Positions 9,918 through 20,676 of a stretch of 64,000 nucleotides of DNA are shown piece by piece; within the stretch, counting starts at the first letter, position 1; the number at the start of each line of letters is the position of its first letter. The stretch covers positions 11,499,747 to 11,563,746 of the forward strand of contig JAPTYO010000011.1 of the NCBI GenBank assembly GCA_036873135.1. Reading direction: 5' to 3'. This DNA comes from Clarkia xantiana subsp. parviflora. Its lineage: Eukaryota; Streptophyta; Magnoliopsida; Myrtales; Onagraceae. The notes beneath the pieces were generated by a model, which worked only from the letters and a program-made list of their open reading frames with translations, did not search any database and was not told where the DNA came from. Position numbers and translations under genes: made by a program.

Positions 9918-10664
9918 TAATATTGGAAATTATTTTATATAATTAATGTTACTTGATGGCTAAGTTAAATATTTTTGGACTTTAAGACCCTACTTGGGCA
10001 CAAGTAAACATTTCGGCCCAACCTTTTATATTTAATTATTGGGCCGATCCAATATGTCAAACCGGGACGAATTAAATCCGAACCGGATTTTCTCAATCAG
10101 TTCGACCTAATCGGGTCGAGTCGGACCAGGGTAACTAAGTGGATCTAAGCGAACCGGTTTTGAGAGTTGAACCGTACTGAAACCTATATTTATTGGAACG
10201 GTTCGGACTGAACTAGATTTTAAAATTAAAACCGGACCGTACTGAACCGGATTTTCCGGACCGGACCCGAAAAGGATTTCCTGGACCGAACTGAACCGGA
10301 CCAAACCGGACTGAAATTAACTGAACCGAACCGTATTTTCAAAACTGAATTCAAGTCAATTAAAATAGGGAGGTCAAGTTTTAAAATCCAAATGTTTTGA
10401 ACCTTAATAGGCCTACATAGTGCTCAAGGGTTGATAACCTTTCATGCCTTGTTTCGATTATGGGGATGGATCTCGGAGATACATCTTTTTTGGGACTGGA
10501 ATAATTAGTGGGCTGAATTGCAATTGTTTATTATTCAATATATATTTATGCATGATTAGAAATGTTGTCTTGACTGAGTCAAGCTAGCTGGTATTGCATA
10601 TTGTGGGCTGAGCCCTGGTTAAATATATGGAATGCGCACTAGGATAGACATGTTGTGTTGGTTG
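9204..10664 (+). other. Copia C leader (5' UTR), first part
   Basis: AT-rich non-coding leader with a (TA)n tract at 9882-9917 and a block rich in GAACCGG/ACCGG at 10080-10330. It matches the leader of copia D (57574-58995). No ORF above about 65 codons fits a protein. It is cut by T2 at the GGTTG target and resumes at 20677. Confidence 0.85.
10660..10664 (+). repeat. Left TSD of T2
   Basis: GGTTG, repeated at 20672-20676. Copia D has the corresponding unoccupied site (ATGGTTGAAAATGCC at 58984). Confidence 0.9.
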
Positions 10665-11722
10665 TGTTAGGTTATAAAGTCTAGGTCAACGGGTCGTCAA
10701 TCTAGAATTTATCTCCCACTAATGAAATGTCGGGTTCAGTGCTCCTAGGACTAGTCGTTCTGATCCGTGCCCTTATACTCCCTTGGGGTAGTCGTTCTGA
10801 TCCCTGCCCTTATACTCTCTTGGGGTAGTCGTTCTGATATGTGTCCTTCTCTTCTCTCCTTCTGACCTCCTTTCCTTCTCTCCTTCTGACCTCCTGAGGC
10901 TTGTACTTCTTACCCCTGGGGCTTGTCCTACTGCTCTATGCTCTTCTGCTTCCTTGGTTCTCTTCTCCTTGCCACCCTGCAAGAGGGGCAATATCAGGCA
11001 CAGAGGGGGGGGGGGTGGTGCCTGATGAACCCTCTCCGATGCCTAAGTCAGTACGGTTTTAGAGAGATAAAGCTAGAGAGATGTCAGAGCAAAATTGTGC
11101 AACTTGCTAAGATGATCAAATGAGTTGTGAAGGTGGGGTATTTATAGGCAACGGTGTCATTAAGGTGGCTTAATGACATCGTTAACCTTTAAACACCATT
11201 AATTAACCTTTAAGCACATAATTAAGACCTTAGGATTCGGAGAAGGTAGGCGGAGTGGACCGAGTGTGGGAGTCCGAAAATGGTGCCGGGGCCCTTGGGG
11301 GGAGGAGAAATCTGACCCCCAGGGGTAGGGGTTGGGTGAGGGCACCCAACCCTTCCTAGGGAGGATGGGGTTGGCCAACCCCATCCCCCCTAGGGGAGAT
11401 CGGGTTGGCCGACCCGATCTCTCCTAGGAGAGATCGGGTTGGCTGACCCGATCTCTCCTAGGAGAGATCGGGTTGGTCCACCCGATCTCCCCTAGGGGAG
11501 ATCGGGTTGGCTGACCCGATCTCCCCTAGGGGAGGTCGGGTGTGGCCACCCAACCTCACCTAGGCGAGTCTGACTTGGCCGGACGAGCGCTTCGGCCTCG
11601 TCCGAGCCGTTGGTGTTTTCGCGAAGGGTTCGGGTTGAAGTTTCGATTTACAATCATAAATGGGACGATAAAAATGTAACGGTTCGGAAGTCAACGGGTT
11701 CAAATTGGGCGTATATCCATCA
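10665..11722 (-). repeat. T2 3' LTR (1058 bp)
   Basis: Contains 29-bp tandem repeats (TAGTCGTTCTGATCC type) at 10752-10840, duplicated CTTCTCTCCTTCTGACCTCC, the G-run hairpin region (10990-11042), and the CTAG-bounded palindrome array (11325-11564). The body is the same as 19611-20671 except for a shorter G run. Confidence 0.92.
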
Positions 11723-11741
11723 CATGCCCCCGAGTCAACCA
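11723..11741 (-). other. T2 polypurine tract
   Basis: The minus strand reads GACTCGGGGGCATG up to the LTR start TGATGG. The same GACTCGGGGG stands at this place in T3 (26769-26786) and T4 (48442-48460), so it is the likely plus-strand primer site. Confidence 0.65.
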
Positions 11742-12784
11742 ATGGCCTAACCCTTGATTGACTCTATTTTAGGATGGTATGACACGCGCAATTTGAAACC
11801 GGGGTTTTACCTTCTTTGTCTGAATGCTTGCTTACCCATGGATGCGTGCCTCTGACTCTGCCCCCTGCCTTATGAGATAGAGGAATTGTAAACGTCAGAG
11901 TAGCACGAACGTGTGCCTAAGCACGCGTCCGTCTGAGGTGGGAGTAATAAATCTATCTTTGCTACAGGCGTATACTCAAAAAATACATGCTTGCATAGGA
12001 ATGCAATACTGATACATCTAAGTGATTCATGCTTCAATTTCATGCCGTGATTTGCCTAAGTGGAGAAAAATTTAATTTTGGCCCAAATTTTTTCCTAAGT
12101 ATGGGATACTAGAAAATATGCCTATAGGATGTTAACTAGGAGTGAACATGGACATATCATGAACATGAGGATGTGTACTAGCATACATGCAAGTAGGAAC
12201 ATAAGGATGGGAGTGAGTAGAGACATGCTGCGATTGTAGTCATGAATGTATGCATGAATATGTATGTATGTATGTATGGATGGGTTGTGAGTATAAGCAT
12301 GAGTGATGACATTGACGTACCCGTAGATGTTATCATGAATATGAGCATAAATGCAAAGGTGAGAGCATAGACCTCTCCTTTACCTGAGGGTGGGGACTCT
12401 GCCACTCAATGGGACATAACGTTCCGCCTCCCTTGTACTAGCATGAGCATTGTCCATTAACCTCGACCTTCGGCATGTGTATCATTTTTCCTTCATTCGT
12501 TGGAGCGTGTGTATAGCTCTTGACCTTTACCCTGCAATTTGTTCCCCATAAAAGTGAGGGTGAAAAAGCTTACAAGCTTTCTTCTTACCGCCGCGAGCGA
12601 AGGGGTCTATTGACATGTGTTAAGGGTTGACCCTTCCTTCGGATGTGCTGGAGCGTTGCTCCATTTGGGGAAACTAAAAGTTCGCCCTCTTCCCTTGGTG
12701 TTAAGGTTGCCCCCGTAGTAGGCGTATCTCGCCCCTCCATGAGTAAGGGTTGATCTTTGTGTTGGTTGCTTGTATAGATGACTC
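11742..12784. other. T2 3' UTR, no gene seen
   Basis: Non-coding sequence between the PPT and the antisense ORF remnant. It includes short ATGTATGTATG runs (12243-12275) and GCCCCCGTAGTAGGCG-type motifs that also occur in T4 (50750-50770). No protein is supported. Confidence 0.6.
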
Positions 12785-13495
12785 ACTTTTGGGAAGCTTT
12801 CTTCTTCAGACAGGGAGACCGTTGAATCAGATGAGAGGGAAGGACCCTCTAGTTCTGCTTATCAGACCAAGAAATTTTCTAAGTCAGGGGTGACTGCTAA
12901 TGCTTCCAGTACGTTCTTTTTCCCTTCTTTTTTCTTTGTGATATACTTATGATTGTTCTCATGCTGCTTCCTTTTTGTTGTTAGAGCGTTCTTCCTTGGT
13001 TACCGAATGGTTCTTGTGGTGGGTGAGAGTTCAAGTCAATCTAAATCCAAGGCGCGGAAACCTGACTCTGAGGTCGGGCCCTCGGCTGCCGAGGAGAAAG
13101 AAACCGCGAGAGGCTCTCCTTCAAGTGCCCCCTTGCTGACTCCCTCCCATGGTAAGGAGGTAGTGGTTGAAGAGGCACCCCCTTTGCTTGACAAAAAGAA
13201 ACAACCTGTGACTGGCGATGGGGTGATCATAGGTCTTGATGTCTCTTCTCTATCCCCTGCCCCCCAGCCGAGGGGCCGAGTCTCAAGTTTATTTCATCTT
13301 CATATAGATTTGATGACTTTTGAAGGTGCCTTTGTCTTTTCTATGGGTTATGTTATTAACCCCTGCGTTGAAGATTTTTCTTTTGGTGATGGGTGTGATC
13401 ATCATCTTACATTGAGGTTCCCCTCTCTTGCCATGGCTCTGATTAAGATAGCAAATTCTTGCTTTGGAGTTTGGTGGAGACTGCTCTTGAATTAG
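12785..13495 (+). pseudogene. Antisense ORF remnant of T2
   Basis: A 180-codon frame (12953-13495) lies on the strand opposite to T2 and close to its 3' LTR, where Tat elements commonly carry an antisense ORF. The protein is serine- and lysine-rich (GESSSQSKSKARK, VVVEEAPPLLDKKK). An upstream serine-rich stretch at 12800-12905 ends in a splice-like CCAG, and a TTGTTAG acceptor-like site lies at about 12986. Similarity to the T4 antisense gene (51263-53837) is in position and composition only, so the assignment is tentative. It is truncated. Confidence 0.4.
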
Positions 13496-13801
13496 CCTCT
13501 ACTAGTGTCGTAGTTGTGATCGTTGTGGGGATCATTTTGTTATATGCCCTCAATAGTGCTTGTCGTGATTCTTTGCTTCATGATTGATTTCGTGAGATAT
13601 GGAGGTTATCTTCATAATGAGGACGTCTCCTTCCTGGTATCACCCAGTGGGTTGAAATATAAGTGTCTCCCTTTGATGAGCGTACGAAGGGTGTTGTTTT
13701 TCCTTTTTCTTGAACTTCCTCCTAAGGCCAGGCGTAGCCTTTTGATGTTCGTTGTCGGGATGGTGTCTTTACAATGCATGTCTTTGACAGATGTTTTATG
13801 A

Positions 13802-14052
13802 TGTGCTGTCATGATAATCACTTCGGGATATGTGGACGTGATAGGTACTTCGTGATGTGTCGGAGTGATAGCCCTTCTGTAGTGTGTGGACATGATAGCC
13901 ATTTCAGGATATGTGGACATGATAGCCACTTCAAGATATGTGGACATGATAGCCACTTCAAGATATGTGGACATGATAGCCACTTCAGGGTATGTGGACA
14001 TGATAGCCACTTCAGGGTATGTGGACATGATAGCCACATCACGATGTATGGT
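13802..14052. repeat. 27-bp tandem repeat array in T2
   Basis: About nine units of GACATGATAGCCACTTCA plus GATATGTG, increasingly regular toward the right. Because 27 is divisible by three, long frames stay open on both strands; they are not genes. Confidence 0.92.
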
Positions 14053-14631
14053 GTTGTGCTTTAGTATTCCTTTCTCGTTGGAGAGCCTTTATTGCTATAG
14101 CTGCCTTATGTTTAGGCTATGTTTGTTGGGTTAGGTCCCGATGTCTCGTCTTGTCGGATGTTGTATCCTTTATGCTCTTTAAATGTCTCCTTCATGAGTT
14201 GTGCTTGACGATGTTCAAGTCTGATACGACCATAGGTCAAGCGAGGGCGACATGCAAGACAATAACGTTTATCGAAGGTTGCTTTGTGCGACCTGTAAGG
14301 CAATTCTTCTTCTTGATGGGTCGAGTTTACTTTGGGAGCCTTGAACTTTGGATTTCACGTTTTGCTATCCTTCTTGGTGTGGTTGGGTTTCTTTGAGATA
14401 CTTCTCTTGACTTGTGATATGGATGGTAGGATAGCTCGTTACTTTTCATGATAACCTCTTGTGCTTCTGTATATGATCCTTTGGTCATGGACTTGTCCCT
14501 TGTATATGCTTTCCTTTCCTTATCTTTTTTTTGTGTTTTCCTTCATGCCGTACCTGCCATCTCATCAAGAAAAAACATTATGTGTTCTTTATACAACCTT
14601 ACTTTAAGATTACTTTCTCATGGGATCCTTC
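14053..14631. other. T2 internal non-coding spacer
   Basis: No supported gene or regular repeat is visible between the 27-bp array and the 17-bp array. Confidence 0.5.
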
Positions 14632-14710
14632 TGAGCATGGTGTTCTTCTAAGCATGGTATCCTTCTAAGCATGGTATCCTTCTAAGCATGGTATCCTTCT
14701 AAGCATGGTG
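14632..14710. repeat. 17-bp tandem repeat in T2
   Basis: About five units of AAGCATGGTATCCTTCT, almost identical. Confidence 0.9.
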
Positions 14711-14755
14711 TGATGATCTCTTCTGATACCCCTTACACAGTATACGTTGTACTGT

Positions 14756-15597
14756 TAGACCAAAGATACGCTCTTGGTGGGCGTCGAAATCTGTTCACGA
14801 GACAGGCTCTCGGACGGCACTTAACGTTTCACAGGATAGGCTCCCGGAGGGCACAGGTTAGTCCACCGATACGTTCTTGACGGGTGTCAAAATCTGTTCA
14901 CGAGACAGGCTCTCGGACGGCACTTAACGTTTCACAGGATAGGCTCCCGGAGGGCTCAGGTTAGACCAAAGATACGCTCCTGGTGGGCGTCGAACTGGTA
15001 GTTTGAAATCTACCTCAAGATACGCTCTTGGGGGCGTCGAACTGGTAGTGTTTTTTCTACCTCAAGATACGCTCTTGGGGGCGTCGAATCTGGTAGGTTG
15101 CAAATCTACCTCAAGATACGCTCCTGGGGGCGTCGAAATTCGTAGTTTTTGGAAACCACTCTCAAGATACGCTCTTGGTGCGTCGAAGGTCGTAGTGTAT
15201 AAACTACTCTCAAGATACGCTCTTGGGGGCGTCGAAGGTCGTAGTATGAACACTACTCTCAAGATACGCTCTTGGGGGCGTCGAAATTCGTAGTTTTTGG
15301 AAACCACTCTCAAGATACGCTCTTGGTGCGTCGAAGGTCGTAGTGTATAAACTACTCTCAAGATACGCTCTTGGGGGCGTCGAAGGTTGTAGTATGAACA
15401 CTACTCTCAAGATACGCTCTTGGGGGCGTCGAAGATCGTAGTATAAAAACTACTCTCAAGATACGCTCTTGGGGGCGTCGAATCTGTTCGCGGGATAGGC
15501 TCCCGGAGGGCACAGGGTTCGTAGTTTTAGAACTACTCTCAAGATACGCTCTTGGGGGCGTCGAATGTGTTCGCGGGATTGGCTCCCGGAGGGCTCA
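14756..15597. repeat. Compound minisatellite in T2
   Basis: An array built on CAAGATACGCTCTTGG-GGGCGTCGAA, with spacer segments such as GGTCGTAGTATGAACACTACT giving units near 50 bp. A second module (ACAGGCTCTCGGACGGCAC and GGATAGGCTCCCGGAGGGC) is interleaved at both ends. A higher-order duplication of roughly 140 bp is visible (15129-15268 versus 15281-15410). Open frames across it are repeat artefacts. Confidence 0.92.
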
Positions 15598-17325
15598 TAA
15601 TATTACCTTATCTTGTGTCCCTTCTCATGTATGGTGCATTTTTGGTATGCTTTTCGAGTCTTTACTTGACTTCTCCTTCTACGATATTGCCTGTTACCAC
15701 GCTTTTTCTTCAATGTGGGAGATCACCTTTCGAGGGCGATGTTTGTGTGTTGCCAACTTAGGACGAGTTCGTATAGGGAGTTGAGGATGCTTTCCTCTAT
15801 GTGACCTCTTCTAGGAGAAGTGGTATCGCATGTTATTGTGATCTTCTGCCTCTAATCTCTTCTTTTATACTTAGGTGGACTACCAAGCACTTATTCGTTT
15901 GGTGCCCCCCAAGTTGCTTGGTGGTCACACCGCCTTTCATATTTGGCCGTTGAAGGCCCCTCGTTCATTTTCTTGGTTGGGTACCCCTTATGCTCGGGGC
16001 TCCCTTGTCTGCTTCTTTGAATGCGATGAGTGTCCCTTGTAGGATTTACTCTTTCTCATGCTTGCTTGTTTCAGTCATAGGCATGGTTTGAATGATGCCT
16101 TTGTCGGATGTGTCTTTGGAGGTTGGGTGGAAGAGCTTTTGCTTTGGGTGGGTGGGGGTGGATTTCATTCTCTTGATAACTAGGATGTGGCAGTGTCTGT
16201 ATCCTAGGGGTGCTTGTAAATTTTTCCCCCCTTTCCTTGTGTAGGTTGAAGAGCTCTCTCATAGAATGGTGTCTTGAGTTGTTAATCTCGTAGGCGTGTT
16301 TCAGACTATTCAATCTGATCCATGCTCTTTGCTCGTGCATGGGGGTGTGGGGGTCTGACCGGGCTGTATCTTCTTGGAGTGATGTGGCACTTAGAGTGCC
16401 TTGCCTTTTCCTTCACATTGGAGTATTCTTCAATGCCTTTGGGGAGTGTCACATTGGTCATGCTCCTCCCACCTTGAATCTTGGTTATAGACTTCTTTTG
16501 AATTAGGACTTGAACCTAAAAAGGACGTTTTCCTTTAGGTTCGCCGGTGATGTTCCCTGAATTTCCATGGGTTTGCCCTCGTATTGGCTATTCCTTGTTG
16601 GATAACTTCATTAGAGGCTGCATTTGTATTGCGTACGTATACGTGTTTGAGGTGTGTTGAGCTGACAAGTCTCTCCTTTTTTGTTTTGTCATAACCTTCA
16701 TTCATCATGTATTCGGCGTATGGCCTTAGAGGCGGGATATTTTTCTAGTGCCCCTTTTATCGGGGTTCTCCTCTTGATGGGATGCCAGGGTCAAATGTCT
16801 TATCATTTGCAGACAAGGTGGTTGATCGGGATGTGCGTCTAGTGCGAGGGTCGATCTTGAAACCTTACTCCCCAAGCTTTAGAGCTCTTCTTTGGTTGAT
16901 CTTGTAGAGCTATTATCCTGCCCTAAGGCTCTTGGTAGGAGATGTATCTCCTTTTTCATACTCTAGTTGTTGGACTATCTCTTTTGCTAATCTTGCATCC
17001 TTAGAGTTTCTCTCTTGGTGCATGACTTCAATGACCGGATTTTCTACCGATGTTTGTTTTATTAGGACTTGTATCCTTGGCTGCCTTTCTTTCTTGTGCG
17101 ATGGCGAGGGAGTGTTTATGAACACTCAAATGTGTCGTACTTGGTAGAGGTATGCGCCTAATCTTTATGGCGCTGTCTTGAATCTTCGTGTACCTATCTT
17201 TGATGACCATGTTATTCATTGCATATATGATGCGGAGGCCAAGTATCTCCGGGTTAGGATCATATTTTGGGAACAGAGACATAGTCATCTATTAGATGAC
17301 TTCTTTATCTACGGAGTTTATTTTT
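15598..17325. other. T2 internal spacer, no gene identified
   Basis: About 1.7 kb without a recognisable domain; the only frames are short and compositionally non-protein-like. It includes GGTGCCCCCCAAG-T-GCTTGG at 15900, a phrase also found in T3 at 31767. Confidence 0.5.
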
Positions 17326-17384
17326 GCAAGGATAAATGCAAGGATACTTGTAAGGATACTTGTAAGGATACTTGTAAGGATATG
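17326..17384. repeat. 12-bp tandem repeat in T2
   Basis: About five units of AAGGATACTTGT, in frame-preserving register. Confidence 0.85.
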
Positions 17385-17399
17385 TGTTTCATCCTTTTC

Positions 17400-18764
17400 C
17401 TGGTTCATTTGCAGTGCCGTGTCCCTAATGGGTGTGTTGATGTTCTGACCACCTTTACTAGTAGGGGGTCCCTTGGTATTAGGTATGCCTGACTCTTCTC
17501 TAGTATCATCAATGGTTGGTCATGGGAGATGTCTGACGGACTCCTTTCATGTACTATGGTTCTCTTCATGTCAAAGTTGGTGACTCCCTCTCTTATGACT
17601 AACATATCATTGTGTGGAAATACTATGTTTTCCATATCCCTTTTTAAAAGCTTGATGATGGTGTCACCGTTCTTCCTTTGCTAGGCTTGGTGTCCTTGAG
17701 GGTTTTTGATGGAAGTGTATTCCATTATTTTGGATGAGCTTTCTAAATGTGGTTGTGTCTCCTGGCTATTTTGTGAAATCATAAAGATCCGCTGGAGGTG
17801 TTTGCCTTTGATGGTGGGCGTTACCCATGTGATATGGTTTCCTCCATTTTTGGAGGGATGTGTTCGCGGCTACCCCCTCTTATGCTAATGGGCGCTTGTG
17901 GGGAGGGCATGTTGTAACTGGTGCCCCCCTTGCATACCAATGCCCGATGGGATCCTTTGACGGACTTGGCCCTAGGATGCTTAGTGGAAGGTTATGGTGG
18001 GGGTAATCTTTTGTGACCTTCATGGTAGTTCCTCTATAGGATGTTGGGGGTGCTCAACTTATTTTTGTAAGTGAGCCTTCCATCTTGTGATCCTTCCCAG
18101 AAACTTGACCTTATAGGTGTTCTTTGGGATTGAGGAATCTGTTGCTTGTGCATCTCTTGATTGGCGACGGCCTTTTACTGATTCTTCTAGTGGTCCACCT
18201 GTGTATATATATATCACGGAGCCCGGAGGCGTCCGGTATGGTCATTCTTGGAAAACATGTTGATATCAAGTATCAAAATCTACCCCTTTTAGGGAGTTGA
18301 CTTGTTATGCAGTTAAATTAAATAAGAGGATATGGGAAGGATATGGGAGTGGGGGTGTTGATATCCCCTGTTTCCTTGGTAATGTAACTGTCTTCCTCCA
18401 TTAGTCTGTGTGTATTCCTTCCACTTGAGGAATATGAGGTCGCATCCTTGCAAGGCGGACTAGGTGGAGGTGTATCCTTCATGTATGCTATGTGCGGTCT
18501 GACTCTACTATGTCTCTCCATGAGACTTCCCATTGTAGTAGCTACGTGCTGACGTGGTGTGGTACTCTATTAGTTCCCTGTTCAAATCCTTGTCTTTTCA
18601 ACTCCTCCTCTGTCCTAGGAGGACGTGTGCCAAGGGTTGTCATGCACAAGGGGTTTGGACCTGTCGTGCTGTATCATGGGTAGGTGGTTGCTTTATTGTG
18701 TTGTTGGGACTATGTCCCTCCCTTTGAGCTTTCATTGGTATGTCCCTTAGGCTTGTCTGTGGTG
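17400..18764 (-). pseudogene. gag-pro: Decayed Gag/protease of T2
   Basis: At 17635-17405 the minus strand reads IVFPHNDMLVI...NFDMKR...STHPLG, aligning with the T1 protease (IVFPHDDALVI...NFDVKR...TSYPLG). The catalytic DGGSS has become HERSP, so the protease is dead. From 17640 to 18764 only fragments remain and the Gag core and nucleocapsid motif are not recognisable. This is a decayed version of the T1 polyprotein. Confidence 0.6.
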
Positions 18765-19590
18765 ATACGGACTGTATGTGTACATTGCCATGGTTGATGT
18801 TGGAACTCCTATATCCTTGTTGGTCAGTCATGTATGTCTTCCCTTAGTGCGGTGTATGTCCCTGTTGGGGTACTTGGTGGAATTCTTGCCTCCTTTGAGG
18901 TCTTGGCTGTCTGTCTGCCCCCAGTGGGGTGTAGGCCCTGGCGTCCCGTTGTGTCTGTTGTTGCCTAGGAGGCACAAATTGCTGCCTTCCCTCTGGGGGT
19001 GGCTCTTGATGATTTCTTATTTGTTCTTCTCGCTGCCCTGCTCTAGGGTGCGAGTCGTGTTCTTCTTCTGGGACTTGTTCTTCCTCATGAACTTCTTCTT
19101 CTTCATGCTGGTGTTGCCTTCTCTGCCTGTTCCTCAGGGTCTCCCTATAGGCTAGCAGCTCATCCAATGCGTGCATCAACCTCGGAGTCACTGTTTGTGC
19201 TCCTTGCGAGTATGCGGGCCTTATGTTGGTTGATTGGGCACGATTGTCGTTCCTTTGAGTCATTATTCCACATGGATACCCTTGAGGTTGTGCCTTATAG
19301 TAGTACCCCTGTGGAGGTGCCGTGTATTGGGATGGCACTCCTTGTTGCCCCCCTGTCCCTGTGGCTTCCTAGTCAATGGAGTTGGAGCTGTGGAAGCCTC
19401 CTCCCTGCTTGTTAGGCTGGGGTGCCTGTGGGGCTACCTGAGGCTCTGGTGTGCAGGCTGTTTCTCTGGGTTAGGCTGCCTTGCTGGAGGTATAGGATGT
19501 CTTTCTTGCCTATTGCCCCCAGGTGGGCGATTATCTCTAGACACTAAGTTGTTCGTCTTCGCTCTCGTGATTGTCAGGCTTTCTGTTCGA
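18765..19590 (-). pseudogene. gag: T2 Gag N-terminal extension
   Basis: The 164-codon frame at 19338-18844 (QYTAPPQGYYYKAQPQGYP, later RQQFVPPRQQQ) is homologous to the T1 Gag N-terminus (2982-3800). Unlike T1 it contains an extra EEEEVHEEEQVPEEE acidic stretch. At the place of the T1 ATG this element reads AAG, so the original start is lost, and stops and shifts separate 19590-19339 from the rest. It ends before the Gag core. The role would be in particle assembly; here it is non-functional. Confidence 0.75.
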
Positions 19591-19596
19591 AGCCCA

Positions 19597-19610
19597 CAGA
19601 CGGCGCCAAG
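19597..19610 (-). other. T2 primer-binding site
   Basis: The minus strand reads CTTGGCGCCGTCTG directly after the LTR end TAACA, identical to T1. Confidence 0.85.
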
Positions 19611-20671
19611 TGTTAGGTTATAAAGTCTAGGTCAACGGGTCGTCAATCTAGAATTTATCTCCCACTAATGAAATGTCGGGTTCAGTGCTCCTAGGACTAG
19701 TCGTTCTGATCCGTGCCCTTATACTCCCTTGGGGTAGTCGTTCTGATCCCTGCCCTTATACTCTCTTGGGGTAGTCGTTCTGATATGTGTCCTTCTCTTC
19801 TCTCCTTCTGACCTCCTTTCCTTCTCTCCTTCTGACCTCCTGAGGCTTGTACTTCTTACCCCTGGGGCTTGTCCTACTGCTCTATGCTCTTCTGCTTCCT
19901 TGGTTCTCTTCTCCTTGCCACCCTGCAAGAGGGGCAATATCAGGCACAGAGGGGGGGGGGGGGGTGGTGCCTGATGAACCCTCTCCGATGCCTAAGTCAG
20001 TACGGTTTTAGAGAGATAAAGCTAGAGAGATGTCAGAGCAAAATTGTGCAACTTGCTAAGATGATCAAATGAGTTGTGAAGGTGGGGTATTTATAGGCAA
20101 CGGTGTCATTAAGGTGGCTTAATGACATCGTTAACCTTTAAACACCATTAATTAACCTTTAAGCACATAATTAAGACCTTAGGATTCGGAGAAGGTAGGC
20201 GGAGTGGACCGAGTGTGGGAGTCCGAAAATGGTGCCGGGGCCCTTGGGGGGAGGAGAAATCTGACCCCCAGGGGTAGGGGTTGGGTGAGGGCACCCAACC
20301 CTTCCTAGGGAGGATGGGGTTGGCCAACCCCATCCCCCCTAGGGGAGATCGGGTTGGCCGACCCGATCTCTCCTAGGAGAGATCGGGTTGGCTGACCCGA
20401 TCTCTCCTAGGAGAGATCGGGTTGGTCCACCCGATCTCCCCTAGGGGAGATCGGGTTGGCTGACCCGATCTCCCCTAGGGGAGGTCGGGTGTGGCCACCC
20501 AACCTCACCTAGGCGAGTCTGACTTGGCCGGACGAGCGCTTCGGCCTCGTCCGAGCCGTTGGTGTTTTCGCGAAGGGTTCGGGTTGAAGTTTCGATTTAC
20601 AATCATAAATGGGACGATAAAAATGTAACGGTTCGGAAGTCAACGGGTTCAAATTGGGCGTATATCCATCA
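19611..20671 (-). repeat. T2 5' LTR (1061 bp)
   Basis: TGTTAG...CCATCA on the plus strand; same as the 3' LTR apart from three extra G in the G run near 19950-19964. Contains TATAAATA (20088-20095, minus), two alternative hairpins (19941-19984), and the palindrome array (20274-20513). Confidence 0.93.
20088..20095 (-). promoter_or_regulatory. Predicted TATA box of T2 5' LTR
   Basis: TATAAATA on the minus strand, in the conserved GCCTATAAATA context of the Tat LTRs. Confidence 0.65.
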
Positions 20672-20676
20672 GGTTG
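20672..20676 (+). repeat. Right TSD of T2
   Basis: GGTTG, identical to 10660-10664. Confidence 0.9.

Larger units (their letters stand above)
10665..20671 (-). mobile_element. Tat-type gag-only retrotransposon T2, complete (10.0 kb)
   Basis: Two LTRs (10665-11722 and 19611-20671), TG...CA ends, a 5-bp TSD, a PBS inside the right LTR and a PPT-like run inside the left LTR show a full-length element on the minus strand. Between them are a decayed Gag-protease (17400-19590), an antisense ORF remnant near the 3' LTR (12785-13495) and several tandem-repeat arrays. No RT, RNase H or integrase is found. The LTRs differ only in the length of a G run, so insertion was recent although the coding region was already defective, which implies mobilisation in trans. 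Confidence 0.92.

Noticed and set aside
15003..15410. Frames of 96 and 99 codons on opposite strands
   Set aside because: Explained by the approximately 50-bp minisatellite of T2.
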